From Rummeliibacillus stabekisii (GTDB taxonomy: Bacteria; Bacillota; Bacilli; Bacillales_A; Planococcaceae), in NCBI RefSeq assembly GCF_007988965.1, contig NZ_BJVD01000005.1, positions 62,001 to 126,000 on the forward strand: a stretch of DNA of 64,000 nucleotides. Reading direction: 5' to 3'. Below the pieces are notes generated by a model. The model searched no databases. It was not told where the DNA came from and saw only the letters and a list, made by a program, of their open reading frames with translations. Positions 19,478 to 27,998 of this stretch are shown piece after piece (the first letter of the stretch is position 1; each line of letters starts with the position of its first letter). The position numbers and the translations under genes were made by a program.

Positions 19478-19918
19478 TTATTCTTGTGATAAATAACTCA
19501 AATTTTTTAAATCTAATTTCGAAATATCGTAAGAAGAGTTAACAATTTTAAGCATTTTTTCATAATCTTCTACTTCTAAATCAACTGGAGAATCGTAGAA
19601 GAATTGCTCATCTACATATGATTCTAGTATGTAGGCACAATAATCTTTTTCATCAACTAAATCCATCGCAAATTCTTCAAAAATTGATTTATCGTCTTTT
19701 GATAATTCTTCATCAGCTAAAATATAAATCTTAATCAAATTCTTATACTCTTCTAATTCATCTTCGTCCATAATTTTAAAAGGTAGAAGTTGTTTTTCAG
19801 CTGAATTTAACGTTCTTTTCGTATCTTCAATGATTAAATATCCCATCGAAGTACCCTCTTTAAAAAGCATAAAAATTTCTAAATCCTTCATTCGTAATCT
19901 TCTTTTATAACGAATCAA
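19478..19918 (-). CDS. Acidic hypothetical protein, possible immunity partner
   Basis: The 146-residue, strongly acidic soluble protein has no membrane segment and no motif I recognise. It lies 34 bases downstream of a gene for a secreted protein with a C-terminal hydrophobic segment. A secreted effector followed by an acidic cytosolic protein fits a bacteriocin/immunity or toxin/immunity arrangement, but this rests on context only. MKDLEIFML, nine residues in, offers an alternative ATG start. Confidence 0.5.
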   Translation of the reverse strand: MIRYKRRLRMKDLEIFMLFKEGTSMGYLIIEDTKRTLNSAEKQLLPFKIMDEDELEEYKNLIKIYILADEELSKDDKSIFEEFAMDLVDEKDYCAYILESYVDEQFFYDSPVDLEVEDYEKMLKIVNSSYDISKLDLKNLSYLSQE

Positions 19919-19952
19919 TTCAAGACCTCCTTATCTTAATGAAATGGGAAGC

Positions 19953-20435
19953 TTAACCAAAAATAAAGCCTGGGCCCGCTTTTATTATATCAACTAATGC
20001 AATCCCAAGAGCAATAATACCAGCTAAAATTACATAAGGCGCTAGTAATATATCTTTCCAAGTAAATTCACTCTTTACTTTATCACGTTCTTTATCAAGT
20101 TTCTTTTGTTTTTCTTTTGCACTTTTGAATTCTTTAGTATTTTTTACATCTTTTTGTACCCAATTAGGTACGCCCTCTTTATCAAAGTTAGTCTTGTGAC
20201 TATTACCACCCTTAACAGTTTCAGAAGCTTCAACAGTTTTCTTCCCAACTTTTCCTTTTACGTGTACGTGATAATCATTTTCTGAACCACCATCTGATAA
20301 AGGAGCATCAACTCTATACTTCCATCCTTTACTTAAATCTTTCCAAGATGCAGCTTGAGATGTTTTACCTAAAGAAACACTAACTGTAAAGAAAGTTAGG
20401 CAAAAAATCATAACAGTTATAAAACTTTTTTTCAT
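19953..20435 (-). CDS. Secreted protein with C-terminal membrane-active segment
   Basis: I choose the ATG of MKKSFITVM (GGTGAT just upstream) over the ATG 12 bases earlier. The protein has a signal peptide ending near SQAAS, a basic polar middle (WKDLSKGWKYRVDAP, GKVGKKTVEASETVKGG) and, after a Lys/Glu-rich helix, a C-terminal hydrophobic stretch rich in Ala, Ile and Gly (ILAGIIALGIALVDIIKAG). A signal peptide plus a terminal amphipathic/transmembrane segment would suit a pore-forming bacteriocin. I do not recognise a named family. The acidic gene just downstream may protect the producer. Confidence 0.6.
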   Translation of the reverse strand: MKKSFITVMIFCLTFFTVSVSLGKTSQAASWKDLSKGWKYRVDAPLSDGGSENDYHVHVKGKVGKKTVEASETVKGGNSHKTNFDKEGVPNWVQKDVKNTKEFKSAKEKQKKLDKERDKVKSEFTWKDILLAPYVILAGIIALGIALVDIIKAGPGFIFG

Positions 20436-20535
20436 ACCGATCACCATCCATTTTTATTTTTTACAATTAAAATATTTCCATAAATGGATGTTTTAGGCAA
20501 GTACTTTTTCTAAAAAAGTAAAAATTTACAACTAA

Positions 20536-20718
20536 TTAATAAAAACTTACAAAGAAACTACTTATATAAATAAAAATAGATAATAACCCCTTAAACAATT
20601 TCACAACCAAATTTATATGTATAGGAGATAAAAACCTAATAAAAAAAGAGAAACTTAATACAAAGAGAGAGCATAATAATAGCCAATTATCGACCTTAGT
20701 GAATAATTTATTTTCCAT
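20536..20718 (-). CDS. Small two-TM membrane protein
   Basis: The 60-residue frame begins MENKLFTKVDN and is otherwise two hydrophobic helices separated by a short polar turn. The ribosome site (AAGG about 13 bases upstream) is weak. It could be a third component, such as a membrane immunity or accessory peptide, of the secreted-protein locus just downstream, or an unexpressed frame. Confidence 0.35.
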   Translation of the reverse strand: MENKLFTKVDNWLLLCSLFVLSFSFFIRFLSPIHINLVVKLFKGLLSIFIYISSFFVSFY

Positions 20719-20863
20719 CTTTTAAAAACAACCTTTTTATATTATATTTGACAGTTCTTCCATCGATATATAATTTTATTTAAAAATCAATATAAAAAAA
20801 AGACTTGTTTTTATAATTAAGTTAAAAATGGTTGGTATTTGTATATACTACTCATTTTTTCCA

Positions 20864-20897
20864 TAAAAAAAGAGCAAAGCCCATAGGCAACCGCTCT
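20864..20897 (-). terminator. Probable terminator after a decayed gene
   Basis: AGAGC (20871-20875) pairs with GCTCT (20893-20897), with an inner GCC/GGC pairing in the loop. The A-tract at 20864-20870 gives seven Ts on the minus strand. Confidence 0.5.
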
Positions 20898-20916
20898 ATG
20901 AAGAAAAATATTAATT

Positions 20917-21150
20917 TTACATAACTGGCATAAATACTGTATAAAGAAACTCATTTTCAACATACAATCTAATGTCATGATATTTTGATATTTCATAACG
21001 ACGTCTACTACTAAATTTTTCTTTTCTTAATGAGAGAAAGCCATCTTAGTCAAAATTTGCTTCTACTGCAGCTGGAGTGTTTAAAACTTCCAGCCCATCA
21101 TTACGATCCTGGAATAAAAGCATCGCAGCCTTTTTGCTAACCGCTGATTT
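20917..21150 (-). pseudogene. Truncated gene with an internal stop, unrecognised
   Basis: The minus strand reads continuously as MLLFQDRNDGLEVLNTPA... then AVEANFD, a TAA stop, and DGFLSLRKEKFSSRRRYEIS, ending LYVENEFLYTVFMPVM and TAA. Both halves are clearly protein-like and in one frame, interrupted only by the stop. There is no start or ribosome site. I do not know the family. A terminator-like hairpin follows it, as expected for a former gene end. Confidence 0.45.
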
Positions 21151-21459
21151 AAGTAATTATTATTATTATTTGACTTATTTTATTAAAAGACAAACTATAA
21201 ATTTTAATAAAGTGTAAAATAATCCACCATAATTTTTTATTTGGTATTTTTAAGTAGTTGGAAAAAATCAACTTTAAATCTTTCTAATATTCAACCCAAA
21301 AATCAAGAAATCACCACAACACCCTATTAATTATTAGGTCCAAAAACTCATAATTCAAATACAATATAAATATTTACGCATATTAATTCAACATTACTTT
21401 TATCCCTATAAAATGTAAAAAAACTAAAAAAATAAGTGATTTTGGTATATTATAGATAA

Positions 21460-21507
21460 GAAGGAGGGGGGAATTAAATGTATGATGACTGCGGGGAAGA
21501 ATATTAA
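21460..21507 (+). promoter_or_regulatory. Strong SD serving an overlapping 9-codon leader frame
   Basis: A long AAGGAGGGGGG site sits 6-7 bases before an ATG at 21478, which opens a nine-residue frame (MYDDCGEEY, stop 21505-21507). The regulator gene starts at 21482 in another frame, only 4 bases on and farther from the SD. The two starts compete for the same site, so the short frame may dampen or couple translation of the regulator. Confidence 0.4.
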
Positions 21508-22729
21508 ATTCAATCGAATAAAAAAAGGTTGGACTCAGGAAGAATTAGCATCGGGAATAATCTCTATTTCATATCTATCCAAAATTGAAAATGAACAATT
21601 GACAGCAAGTCCAGAAATTATTGATATATTGTGTCAAAAATTAGGAATTCAAGATTCAACTCTACAAGATAAAAATTTAAATGAAGAAATAAAATCGTGG
21701 TATCAACTAATAATTAATAGAAATCCGAGAAAGTCTAAAGAAATTCATAGTGAACTATTAATAAAGATGAAAAAGTGTAATTCATTTTATACAAATGCTC
21801 TTTTTAACTTGATTTCAATTAGATATTATTTAATATCCGGACAATTAGAAGAAGCGAAGAAACTAATTAAGACGCTATCAATGATTGAAAAAGAACTCAC
21901 AAATGATCTATTATTTTTCTTTTACAAGTTTAGAGGAAACTTTGAGTATTTAAATAATAATTATGAAGCAGCCTACAGTTCGTTTAAATATGCGGAGTCT
22001 TTATTTGATTCCAGCGTTTCAAATTTTGAACAAGCTGATGTGTATTATTCTCTTGGATTAATTACATTTGAATTACAAAGAATGAATATGGCAATTAGTT
22101 ATACAAGTCAAGCACTTGAGTTATTTAGAGGCTGGTATATCTTACATCGATGTTGCGATTGCCATTTATTGCTGGGGATACTTTATCAAAGAATTAAAGA
22201 ATATGATGATGCCAAGTCCCATTATCAATGGGCAAGTAAACTAGCTCAAGAAGTTAACTATCAATATTTATATAGTCTAGCTGAACACAATTTTGGCTAT
22301 CTTCATTATATAAAGAATGAATATACTATTGCTTTACATCACTTTGAAAACAGTTTGAAACTAAAAGAAAACAAAATAAGTAAGCTTAAAACAATAATTT
22401 GTATAATCAAAATATTTTATAAACAAAATAATGAAGAACAATTAAGTAACTGGATTGCAGAGGCTCATAGATGTTTAGAAAACCATACATCTCCTAAAAG
22501 TAAGTCTTTATCACTTGAATATAAAATATTTAAATATTTAGCTAAAAAAGACTATGATAATTTTATTTGTTTCACAACCAAAACAGCTCTTCCTTACTTT
22601 GAGGAAAATAAAGATTACCAAAATTCAATATACTATTCTAATATCTTGGCTGAATATTTTAAAGAAAAAAGGTTATACAAAAAATCATCCTTTTATTTTG
22701 AATACTGTAAAAACATGATATATAAGTGA
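21482..22729 (+). CDS. RRNPP-family peptide-responsive transcriptional regulator
   Basis: The 415-residue protein has an N-terminal HTH (about residues 5-60: GKNIKFNRIKKGWTQEELA, then ISISYLSKIEN). The remainder consists of helical TPR-type repeats, for example YLNNNYEAAYSSFKYAESLF and HLLLGILYQRIKEYDDAKSH. This is the architecture of PlcR/NprR/PrgX-type regulators, which bind a small imported peptide through the TPR domain and DNA through the HTH. A small secreted-peptide gene starts 13 bases downstream, the usual place for the cognate pheromone. Length is close to that of NprR-like members. Likely targets are its own promoter region and the secreted proteins encoded just downstream. Confidence 0.88.
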   Translation: MMTAGKNIKFNRIKKGWTQEELASGIISISYLSKIENEQLTASPEIIDILCQKLGIQDSTLQDKNLNEEIKSWYQLIINRNPRKSKEIHSELLIKMKKCNSFYTNALFNLISIRYYLISGQLEEAKKLIKTLSMIEKELTNDLLFFFYKFRGNFEYLNNNYEAAYSSFKYAESLFDSSVSNFEQADVYYSLGLITFELQRMNMAISYTSQALELFRGWYILHRCCDCHLLLGILYQRIKEYDDAKSHYQWASKLAQEVNYQYLYSLAEHNFGYLHYIKNEYTIALHHFENSLKLKENKISKLKTIICIIKIFYKQNNEEQLSNWIAEAHRCLENHTSPKSKSLSLEYKIFKYLAKKDYDNFICFTTKTALPYFEENKDYQNSIYYSNILAEYFKEKRLYKKSSFYFEYCKNMIYK

Positions 22730-22742
22730 GGGGGAAATCTAA

Positions 22743-22913
22743 ATGAAAAAAATTATTTGCACTCTAATATTAATTACAGCTGTCACTCCTATATTCTCAT
22801 CCTTTGTAAATCAGGTATCCAGTCACAATAACAGTTCTTCCAAACAAATCGAATTATCAGGTGGAGAAGAACTTCCTCCTATGAAGAAGTTCCATAACAA
22901 AAATAAAATTTAA
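22743..22913 (+). CDS. Candidate pheromone precursor for the RRNPP regulator
   Basis: This ORF encodes a 56-residue peptide starting at ATG with GAGGGGG 8 bases upstream. It begins MKKIICTLILITAVT, a Sec signal, followed by a short polar tail (SSHNNSSSKQ, then IELSGGEELPPMKK). A tiny exported pre-peptide directly after an RRNPP regulator is the standard arrangement of Phr/PapR/NprX-type signals, whose mature 5-10 residue form is cut from the C-terminal region. The mature form cannot be read with certainty; a segment around ELSGGEELPP is the most plausible source. Confidence 0.75.
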   Translation: MKKIICTLILITAVTPIFSSFVNQVSSHNNSSSKQIELSGGEELPPMKKFHNKNKI

Positions 22914-23194
22914 TATTAGTATCTTTTTTAACTAGGGATGTTCCTAGATAATTAGATTTTGTTAATATCCTCGAAAATCTTTATCTTTTAAACATAGATT
23001 ATTCATTAATTTTCTACAATATTAATACCTGTATTGCATATAAAGTATTCTTGATGGTTTAATTTAGTGAAAATTTTATAGATAAGTATAAAAAAAGATA
23101 GAAATTCAAGGAAATAATTCATTCATTTTCTCAATTGTAATGCCAAAGTATGGAATTTATAATAAAATTGTACAAAATACTAGGGGGTTACAAT

Positions 23195-23971
23195 ATGAAG
23201 ATGAAAACTGTTTCAACAATGGCTTTGGCATTTGGTGTTTTATTTGGCTCAAACTCTTTCGCTAGTGCGGCAGAAACTGACAATTCCTATTTTGATAAGG
23301 TTTTAAGTATGCAACCTGATGTTACTTCAGAAGAGTTATTGTCTAGTGTTAACGAGATTTCAATTAATACAGGAGAATCAAAAGACGCAATATTCGAAAA
23401 AATTTATCAAGAATTGAAAAGTGACCAAGATAAAGGGATTAAGGAATCTAAATCTCTTAAGGTTACTATTCCAGAAAAAGGACAAAGTACTAACTTAGAA
23501 GGAGATGAAATCCTTGGAGGTAGCGGTGGCACTGTCAGCGTAGGCTCTAGTACTAAAGGTAATTTCTATTATACTCCGTCCCAAACAGCCTATTTAAATC
23601 ATGGACATGTAGGAATGTATTATAGCTCAACTACTATTGTCGAATCTGTTCCATCAGATGGCGTTCGTACAATTTCAACTACTAAAAGAAAAGTAGACAG
23701 TTCAGGTGCTGTAGTAAAATCTGTAGATACTACCACAGCTAAGAGAACTGCAGCTGCAGATTGGGCATATTCCCAATTAGGAGAATCATACTCTTATAAT
23801 TTCGCTACAAATCGTTCAACCAGTCATACAGGTGCTAAAAACTGTTCTAAATTAATCTGGTCTGCTTATAAATTAAAAGCAAGTCTTGATTTGGATGTAG
23901 ACGGTGGATTGGGTGTATATCCTAGAGATGTGCGGGACGCTTCAGCTACAACTAAAGTAAGAAATATATAA
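23195..23971 (+). CDS. Secreted YiiX/NlpC-P60-like cysteine hydrolase
   Basis: The start is placed at the ATG of MKMKTVST (AGGGGG 8 bases upstream), giving 258 residues; an in-frame ATG 45 bases earlier has no ribosome site. There is a signal peptide ending at ASAAE and a propeptide-like acidic region. A C-terminal papain-like domain has His in LNHGHVGMYY and Cys in AKNCSKLIWSAYK, preceded by DWAYSQLGESYSYNF. The His-before-Cys order is that of circularly permuted YiiX-type NlpC/P60 enzymes, which cleave peptides or acyl bonds at the cell surface. It is a plausible target of the upstream peptide-sensing regulator. Confidence 0.72.
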   Translation: MKMKTVSTMALAFGVLFGSNSFASAAETDNSYFDKVLSMQPDVTSEELLSSVNEISINTGESKDAIFEKIYQELKSDQDKGIKESKSLKVTIPEKGQSTNLEGDEILGGSGGTVSVGSSTKGNFYYTPSQTAYLNHGHVGMYYSSTTIVESVPSDGVRTISTTKRKVDSSGAVVKSVDTTTAKRTAAADWAYSQLGESYSYNFATNRSTSHTGAKNCSKLIWSAYKLKASLDLDVDGGLGVYPRDVRDASATTKVRNI

Positions 23972-23983
23972 ATCTCAAATAAA

Positions 23984-24015
23984 GACAATAAGCAGGTTAA
24001 AATCTGCTTATTGTC
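23984..24015 (+). terminator. Hairpin between the YiiX-like gene and the next gene
   Basis: A 12-base perfect inverted repeat (GACAATAAGCAG and its complement) with an 8-base loop. It is followed by ATTTATAAAA, a weak T-tract, so it may only partly terminate. Confidence 0.55.
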
Positions 24016-24050
24016 ATTTATAAAAAATAATAGGGTAGAGGTATAATTCG

Positions 24051-25256
24051 ATGAAAAAAATTATTTACATCACGGGAATTCTCATTATCTTAGGGTTAGG
24101 AATTTACGCTATTTATCCATCAAAAGCAAATACTTATAAAGGTAAAAATACATATAAAAATCTACAAATATCAAAAGAAGAACTTAAAGAAACTGAATTT
24201 CTTCAAAATAAAAAAGCAGTAGTTTATCTCTCTACTACTGCAGATCAAGATTTTGATGGTAAAGGGGCAAGTTATGCCGTATTTATTGATAACCATGGAA
24301 AATCACAAGGACTCCAAATGAAAGGCTTAGAACTAGGAAGTATGGCTATTAATAAAAAAAACATACTTTTAGAAGAAAAAGATAGAGTAAGAATTGTAGG
24401 AGAAGATTACAAAGAATTTCCAATGTCTAAAAAGCAATATACAGGAGAAATAACTGGCTATTTGAAGAATAAAAATATTTTCTTTAGTATTTATAATAGT
24501 GGTATTAACAAAGGTAGTTATAATTCGGATGTCCGTTTTGGTAACGAAAAAGGATTTAAAACCAGCACAATTCCTTTTTATATAGCTTCATCAGGTTTAA
24601 ATAAGACTGATTTATCTATTTTGACACACGATGTAAAAGAAAATGAATTTAATTTAAAAAAAGTTGTATTTAACAAAGATGTTAAAACTCAACAAGTTAC
24701 AAAGTTAAATACTCAAAAAGACGTTGACATGAATGCACTATCTCCAATTCTGGCTGATCAAAAATACTATTATTTTATTTTGTCTTCTACTTTAGATGAT
24801 TACAATGCGAAGGTGTATTTGTACCAAATAAATAAAATCAATAAAAAGCAAAAAGTATTTAAATTATTAGATTACAAGGACATGAAGGACTTAGTGGCAA
24901 CCGATCCATACAACGTTAAGAACTCTGCTTATTTATATAAAAAAGAACTCTATTATGTAAATGGTCTAGGGGATGTCTATACATTTAATACCTCAACCCA
25001 AAAAATCAAGAAAAAGTTTTCACTTATAAATGCTAATCAATCCAAAATAAGACATAATGAGGAAACTTATTTTAAAGATAACTATTTATATGTATTTAGA
25101 TATAATGAGAAAAAAAGCGGAAAGTATTATTTAGAACAATATTCATTAGATAGTGGAGAACTCATCAAATCAACCGACATTCAAAACTTTGACAAGTTAT
25201 CTAAAAGCATAAGAGGGAAAAATATTTATTCTTATGATTTGAAAGTATTACAATAA
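24051..25256 (+). CDS. Membrane-anchored extracellular beta-rich protein
   Basis: The 401-residue protein starts with a single N-terminal hydrophobic helix (IIYITGILIILGLGIYAIY) and no lipobox. The remainder is predicted to lie outside the cell: polar, Lys-rich and beta-strand-like, with short repeated patterns such as YYYFILSS and ELYYVNGLGDVYTFNTST that suggest a propeller-like fold. No catalytic motif is seen. Its position after the secreted hydrolase suggests a shared role (binding partner, inhibitor or immunity), but this is inference. Confidence 0.55.
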   Translation: MKKIIYITGILIILGLGIYAIYPSKANTYKGKNTYKNLQISKEELKETEFLQNKKAVVYLSTTADQDFDGKGASYAVFIDNHGKSQGLQMKGLELGSMAINKKNILLEEKDRVRIVGEDYKEFPMSKKQYTGEITGYLKNKNIFFSIYNSGINKGSYNSDVRFGNEKGFKTSTIPFYIASSGLNKTDLSILTHDVKENEFNLKKVVFNKDVKTQQVTKLNTQKDVDMNALSPILADQKYYYFILSSTLDDYNAKVYLYQINKINKKQKVFKLLDYKDMKDLVATDPYNVKNSAYLYKKELYYVNGLGDVYTFNTSTQKIKKKFSLINANQSKIRHNEETYFKDNYLYVFRYNEKKSGKYYLEQYSLDSGELIKSTDIQNFDKLSKSIRGKNIYSYDLKVLQ

Positions 25257-25261
25257 CATTA

Positions 25262-25361
25262 GATCAAAACAACTATATTATGTGTAATTCTCTTACTAGC
25301 AATTGTGGGATTTTTACACCTGTTCATTAGGAATACCTTTACCAACAAAAAAGGCAATTAG
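25262..25361 (+). pseudogene. Start-less membrane peptide frame, likely a gene end fragment
   Basis: An open frame reads TILCVILLLAIVGFLHLFIR and ends NTFTNKKGN before TAG at 25359, with no start codon. It is one hydrophobic helix plus a basic tail. It may be the surviving end of a membrane gene that once followed the 24051 gene. Confidence 0.25.
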
Positions 25362-25368
25362 GGCAAAG

Positions 25369-25397
25369 AAAAAACCTACTTAAAAGTAGGTTTTTTT
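25369..25397 (+). terminator. Intrinsic terminator
   Basis: AAAAAACCTACT pairs with AGTAGGTTTTTTT across a 4-base loop. It ends the rightward group 21482-25256. Confidence 0.88.
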
Positions 25398-25500
25398 AAT
25401 TATATTTTATTTCGTAGTTTTTCATTTCTCAGCCATCCATTTGTATGTATTTAAAACTCACCTATACGGAAAAACTGTGAAAACTCCACTTTTTCATAGG

Positions 25501-26718
25501 TCATTTAGCTACCTGATCCTCTTCTTTTCGATCGTTTGGTATAAAGACAGCAAATAGGGCTCCGCCAAGTGGAAGTATAGAGAGAATCGTATACACAGTT
25601 GTCACTCCAAAGATGTCCGATATTCCGCCCATAAAAACAGAACCAATCCCTCCAGCTCCTACGCCAAATCCAATCGAAAGTCCGGATGCAAGAGCAATGT
25701 TCTTGGGAAGCATGTGCTGCATAAATATCACACTGATCGAGAATGTAGAAAGGACACTAAATCCAAATAAGAGCAAAACAATAACCGACAACACACCATG
25801 TACATGTGGAAAAATAATCGCAAACGGTGTTGCAATCAACATGGAGCTGACAAGTAAGCGTTTCATTCCTAGTTTATCTGCAAGTACTCCGCCAAAGAAT
25901 GTACCGAGCGCACCTGCTCCGACAAAAACGAAACTGAGTATTTCAGACTGCTGGACCGATAAGTTGTGCAAGTAAAAGGGCAAAAAGACCACCACACCAA
26001 TCTGGCACCATGAACGCAGGATGATGACACAGGAAAGCAGAGTTGCTCCTAGATAATTGTTGTTACCTTTTAATTGTTTTTTATTATCAGTTCTAACAAA
26101 ATCTAGTTTTCGATTTAACCAAGGCAATATCTGTCCCGTTAACCCAAGAGATAAAAAAGCTACGGGAATGAACCATAACAGTCCGTGAATCCCTGAGTGA
26201 ATTATAAAGAGTGAAACAATTAAGGGTCCGAAGGCTTGTCCGGCATTCCCGCCTACCTGAAAAATAGCTTGGGCAAGTCCTTTTTTTGTACCGGACGCGA
26301 GGTGGGTTGCCCGTGAGGCTTCTGGATGAAACACCCCAGAACCAAGACCTGAAATAGAAATAAATAGCAACAGCCATGGAAGTGAAGGGGCCACTGCTGT
26401 CAAAGCAATTCCCATAATGGAGCAAAACAACCCAACGGGGAACAACCAGGCACGAGGCTTCCGATCTGCCAACATGCCCAAAAACGGTTGAGAAATGGAT
26501 GACGTTAAATAACACATCAAAACTATTAAAGAGGATTGGGTAAAGTTAAGGTTTAACTCGTTTTTATAAAGTACAACTAATGCTGGGACCATCCCTGTGG
26601 TCACTAAATCATTTAAAAAATGAGCAGAACTAAAGGTAAATATTCCTCTTCTGTATAGGGGTTCTTTTTCTTTAACAATTATTTTCGAGACATTTTTCAA
26701 GACTTGCACTCCTCTCAT
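25501..26718 (-). CDS. MFS efflux pump of the fosmidomycin-resistance type
   Basis: The 405-residue, 12-TM MFS protein has the typical opening of the Fsr group (SSAHFLNDLVTTGMVPAL), the A-motif-like GMLADRKPR, and GSGVFHPEASRATHLASG. Fsr-type pumps export fosmidomycin, and some members handle other small compounds. It is divergent from a LysR-type regulator with 131 bases between the starts, so the regulator most likely controls it. Its GC content is visibly higher than that of its neighbours. Confidence 0.85.
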   Translation of the reverse strand: MRGVQVLKNVSKIIVKEKEPLYRRGIFTFSSAHFLNDLVTTGMVPALVVLYKNELNLNFTQSSLIVLMCYLTSSISQPFLGMLADRKPRAWLFPVGLFCSIMGIALTAVAPSLPWLLLFISISGLGSGVFHPEASRATHLASGTKKGLAQAIFQVGGNAGQAFGPLIVSLFIIHSGIHGLLWFIPVAFLSLGLTGQILPWLNRKLDFVRTDNKKQLKGNNNYLGATLLSCVIILRSWCQIGVVVFLPFYLHNLSVQQSEILSFVFVGAGALGTFFGGVLADKLGMKRLLVSSMLIATPFAIIFPHVHGVLSVIVLLLFGFSVLSTFSISVIFMQHMLPKNIALASGLSIGFGVGAGGIGSVFMGGISDIFGVTTVYTILSILPLGGALFAVFIPNDRKEEDQVAK

Positions 26719-26849
26719 TTCGATATCATTTAATTTGTTGATGCCATATCTGCGTTTTTTACCCTAGACCTAAATTACTGCTATACTATTCATAAAACAA
26801 ATACAAAATTGTTGTCTATTCATCAATTTAAATTATGAGTGGGTGAAAA

Positions 26850-27749
26850 ATGAATTTACATGCGCTACGAATTTTTACAAATGTCGCTAAGCTAGGGAGC
26901 ATAACCAAAGCGGCAAATTTACTACTTATTAGTCAGCCCGCTGTCACAGCCCAGGTTCGAAAACTAGAGCAGGAAATTGGGGCAAAATTAATTACTGGCA
27001 AGGGAAGGGGGATTCAGCTCACAACTGAAGGTAAATTCCTTTTTGAGCAAGGATTGCGTTTATTTCATTTAGAAAATCAGATTGATGAAAAATTAAAAAT
27101 ATTTTTGGAAAAGAAGCATAAATTGAATATTGCTTCGGCCATTATTGCAATGAATTATATTTTACCGCCTGTAATTGCTGGTTATAAACTAGAAAATCCA
27201 GATGTCGATGTATATGTATCGTTAGGGAATGTAGAGACTGTTGAACGCCGACTCCTAAATTACGAAGATGACTTTGGCTTTGTTGTGCAAAGTAACATCG
27301 GTCATGAAGACTTAAACTTCGAGAAAATGCTGGATGTCCCATTTTGGTTTGTTGTACATCCATCACATCCTTTAGCGAATAAAGAGGTGACGATATTTGA
27401 TTTAAGTGAGCATGATTTTATATATAGGGAACCAGGTAGTTCGACGCGTGATTTGTTAGAGGCAATTTTTTATAACCATAATTGCCCGTTACCAAAATTA
27501 GGCTTACAAATGCAAGGTTTGCCCGAGTCGATCAGAGTTGTGGAGGCAGGTTTCGGAATGTTACTCGCACCAGCCTGCAGCGTAATTGAATCATTAGCAC
27601 AAGGAAGACTAAGCCGAGTATTTTTGGAGCAGGTGGAAATTAATCAAAGCTTGTTTGTATGTACAAGAAAAACGGATGAGAATGAGCATCCATTTGTTAA
27701 CTATTTTAAAGAGAATCTATTCATGTTAGAGAATATAGTTGATATCTAA
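26850..27749 (+). CDS. LysR-type transcriptional regulator
   Basis: The 299-residue protein has an N-terminal winged HTH typical of LysR regulators (LHALRIFTNVAKLGSITKAA, LLISQPAVTAQVRKLEQEIG) and a periplasmic-binding-like effector domain (from about residue 90). It is divergently oriented to the Fsr-type pump and probably controls that pump from the shared intergenic region. The effector is unknown. Confidence 0.9.
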   Translation: MNLHALRIFTNVAKLGSITKAANLLLISQPAVTAQVRKLEQEIGAKLITGKGRGIQLTTEGKFLFEQGLRLFHLENQIDEKLKIFLEKKHKLNIASAIIAMNYILPPVIAGYKLENPDVDVYVSLGNVETVERRLLNYEDDFGFVVQSNIGHEDLNFEKMLDVPFWFVVHPSHPLANKEVTIFDLSEHDFIYREPGSSTRDLLEAIFYNHNCPLPKLGLQMQGLPESIRVVEAGFGMLLAPACSVIESLAQGRLSRVFLEQVEINQSLFVCTRKTDENEHPFVNYFKENLFMLENIVDI

Positions 27750-27860
27750 TAGTTTGTGAATAAGTATACTTAGACAAATGGGTGCGTTAGTTCATTGGCA
27801 TTTTAGTTGAGCAAACAAAAACTTTATTTTGTAGTCAATGAGAAAATTTGTTATATAAAA

Positions 27861-27906
27861 AGGATAGATGAATGCAGGCGTTTCAGCTGTTCATCTATCC
27901 TCTCTT
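27861..27906. terminator. Bidirectional terminator
   Basis: AGGATAGATGAA pairs with TTCATCTATCCT (12 bases, 17-base loop), followed by a T-rich CTCTTTTAT. It lies between the LysR gene and the convergent recombinase gene. Confidence 0.75.
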
Positions 27907-27998
27907 TTATAGAATAAAATGTGTGACATTATATTCTATTCTTTAATACATAACAATTTTAGATAATATAACTATAGATGCTCCCTTTTTGCGGTTAT

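Noticed and set aside
26093-26515. 140-residue minus-strand ORF in another frame of the Fsr-type MFS gene
   Set aside because: It is a frame shadow; the MFS frame is continuous and family-like throughout.
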